From the NCBI GenBank assembly GCA_934675625.1, contig CAKURH010000128.1, positions 1 through 7,717 on the forward strand: 7,717 nt of DNA, in the 5' to 3' direction. Both the position numbers and the translations under genes were made by a program. Positions within the stretch are counted from its first letter, which is position 1. The number at the start of each line of letters is the position of its first letter. Origin of the DNA: an uncultured Kiritimatiellota bacterium. Lineage in GTDB: Bacteria > Verrucomicrobiota > Kiritimatiellia > RFP12 > UBA1067. Below are positions 7,520-7,717 of the stretch, piece by piece. The notes under the pieces were generated by a model. It saw only the letters and a program-made list of their open reading frames with translations, did not search any database and had not been told where the DNA came from.

Positions 7520-7717
7520 TTATTTCTGCGGCGTCGCGCCGAAGTCCAGGAGGCGGACGCTCTCCGGCGGAATCTCCAGCACGGCAGCGCCGTCCGCAAA
7601 CGCGCAGGTCGCGCCCGTCACGCGCTCTGCCGCCGACGCGCGGCCGGAGCGGAGCGTCACGCGCTTCGCCTGCCCGACGGACGAGTTGAACACCGTCGCG
7701 TAGCGGTCGCCGAACTG
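7520..7717 (-). CDS. 3' end of an unidentified enzyme gene, probably a glycoside hydrolase C-terminal beta-domain
   Basis: An open frame enters from the right edge and ends at TAA (7520-7522), giving the last 65 residues of a protein, from GlnPheGlyAspArg to the C-terminal ProGlnLys. The fragment contains a pattern of short beta strands: RYATVFNSS, AKRVTLRS, AAVLEIPPESVRLLDFG. An asparagine-containing strand, then a Val-x-Leu strand, then a closing strand with a proline-rich turn is how the small C-terminal sandwich of many glycosidases (for example GH42- or GH5-like enzymes) ends. No catalytic region is present, so the family cannot be named. It lies 17 bases upstream of the GH106-type gene on the same strand and is probably the preceding gene of the same operon. 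Same base composition as its neighbours. Confidence 0.75.
   Translation of the reverse strand, partial: QFGDRYATVFNSSVGQAKRVTLRSGRASAAERVTGATCAFADGAAVLEIPPESVRLLDFGATPQK

Noticed and set aside
4908..7703. A 931-codon open frame on the plus strand opposite the GH106-type gene
   Set aside because: It is likewise in codon register with the minus-strand gene and has the same Arg/Ala-rich shadow composition with no recognisable motif. It also runs past that gene into the next gene's antisense.

Overview
This is a strongly GC-rich bacterial window that looks like one end of a metagenomic or draft contig: bases 1-57 are a pure C run that reads as an artefact. All genes lie on the minus strand, so transcription runs from right to left. 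Four complete genes and the 3' end of a fifth are packed with gaps of 17, 38, 81 and 0 bases. Almost the whole window is coding.

Layout in transcription order: (1) the last 65 codons of an unidentified gene (7520-7717), probably the C-terminal beta-domain of another glycoside hydrolase; (2) a 915-residue GH106 (alpha-L-rhamnosidase)-type glycosidase (4755-7502); (3) a 470-residue sialate-O-acetylesterase-type SGNH esterase (3304-4716); (4) a 657-residue clan GH-A TIM-barrel glycosidase with a GH42-like multidomain tail (1249-3222); (5) a 380-residue SGNH esterase with an N-terminal GxDLY-type domain (106-1248). Genes 4 and 5 abut exactly (TGA then ATG). Gene 4 has a perfect TATAAT hexamer just before a strong ribosome binding site, so it may have its own promoter. 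Downstream of gene 5 no convincing terminator is visible before the C run.

All four complete proteins begin with a hydrophobic, signal-peptide-like segment, so the enzymes probably work in the periplasm or outside the cell. Together they read as a polysaccharide-utilisation cluster: two different esterases would strip O-acyl groups (most likely acetyl) and two glycosidases would then remove exposed sugars, one of them probably rhamnose or a related sugar. An acetylated, rhamnose-containing plant (pectin-type) or microbial glycan is the natural guess, but the substrate cannot be read from sequence. No transporter, SusC/D pair, sulfatase or regulator is inside the window.

Organism: high GC, Sec-exported multidomain glycosidases and esterases with many cysteines, and Shine-Dalgarno sites in front of each gene suit an anaerobic glycan degrader of the Verrucomicrobiota/Kiritimatiellota/Lentisphaerota (PVC) group. 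This is inference from gene content; there is no marker gene here. I see no RNA gene, CRISPR array, insertion sequence or integration site. I did not find a clearly new system; the least classifiable gene is the GH-A enzyme at 1249-3222.
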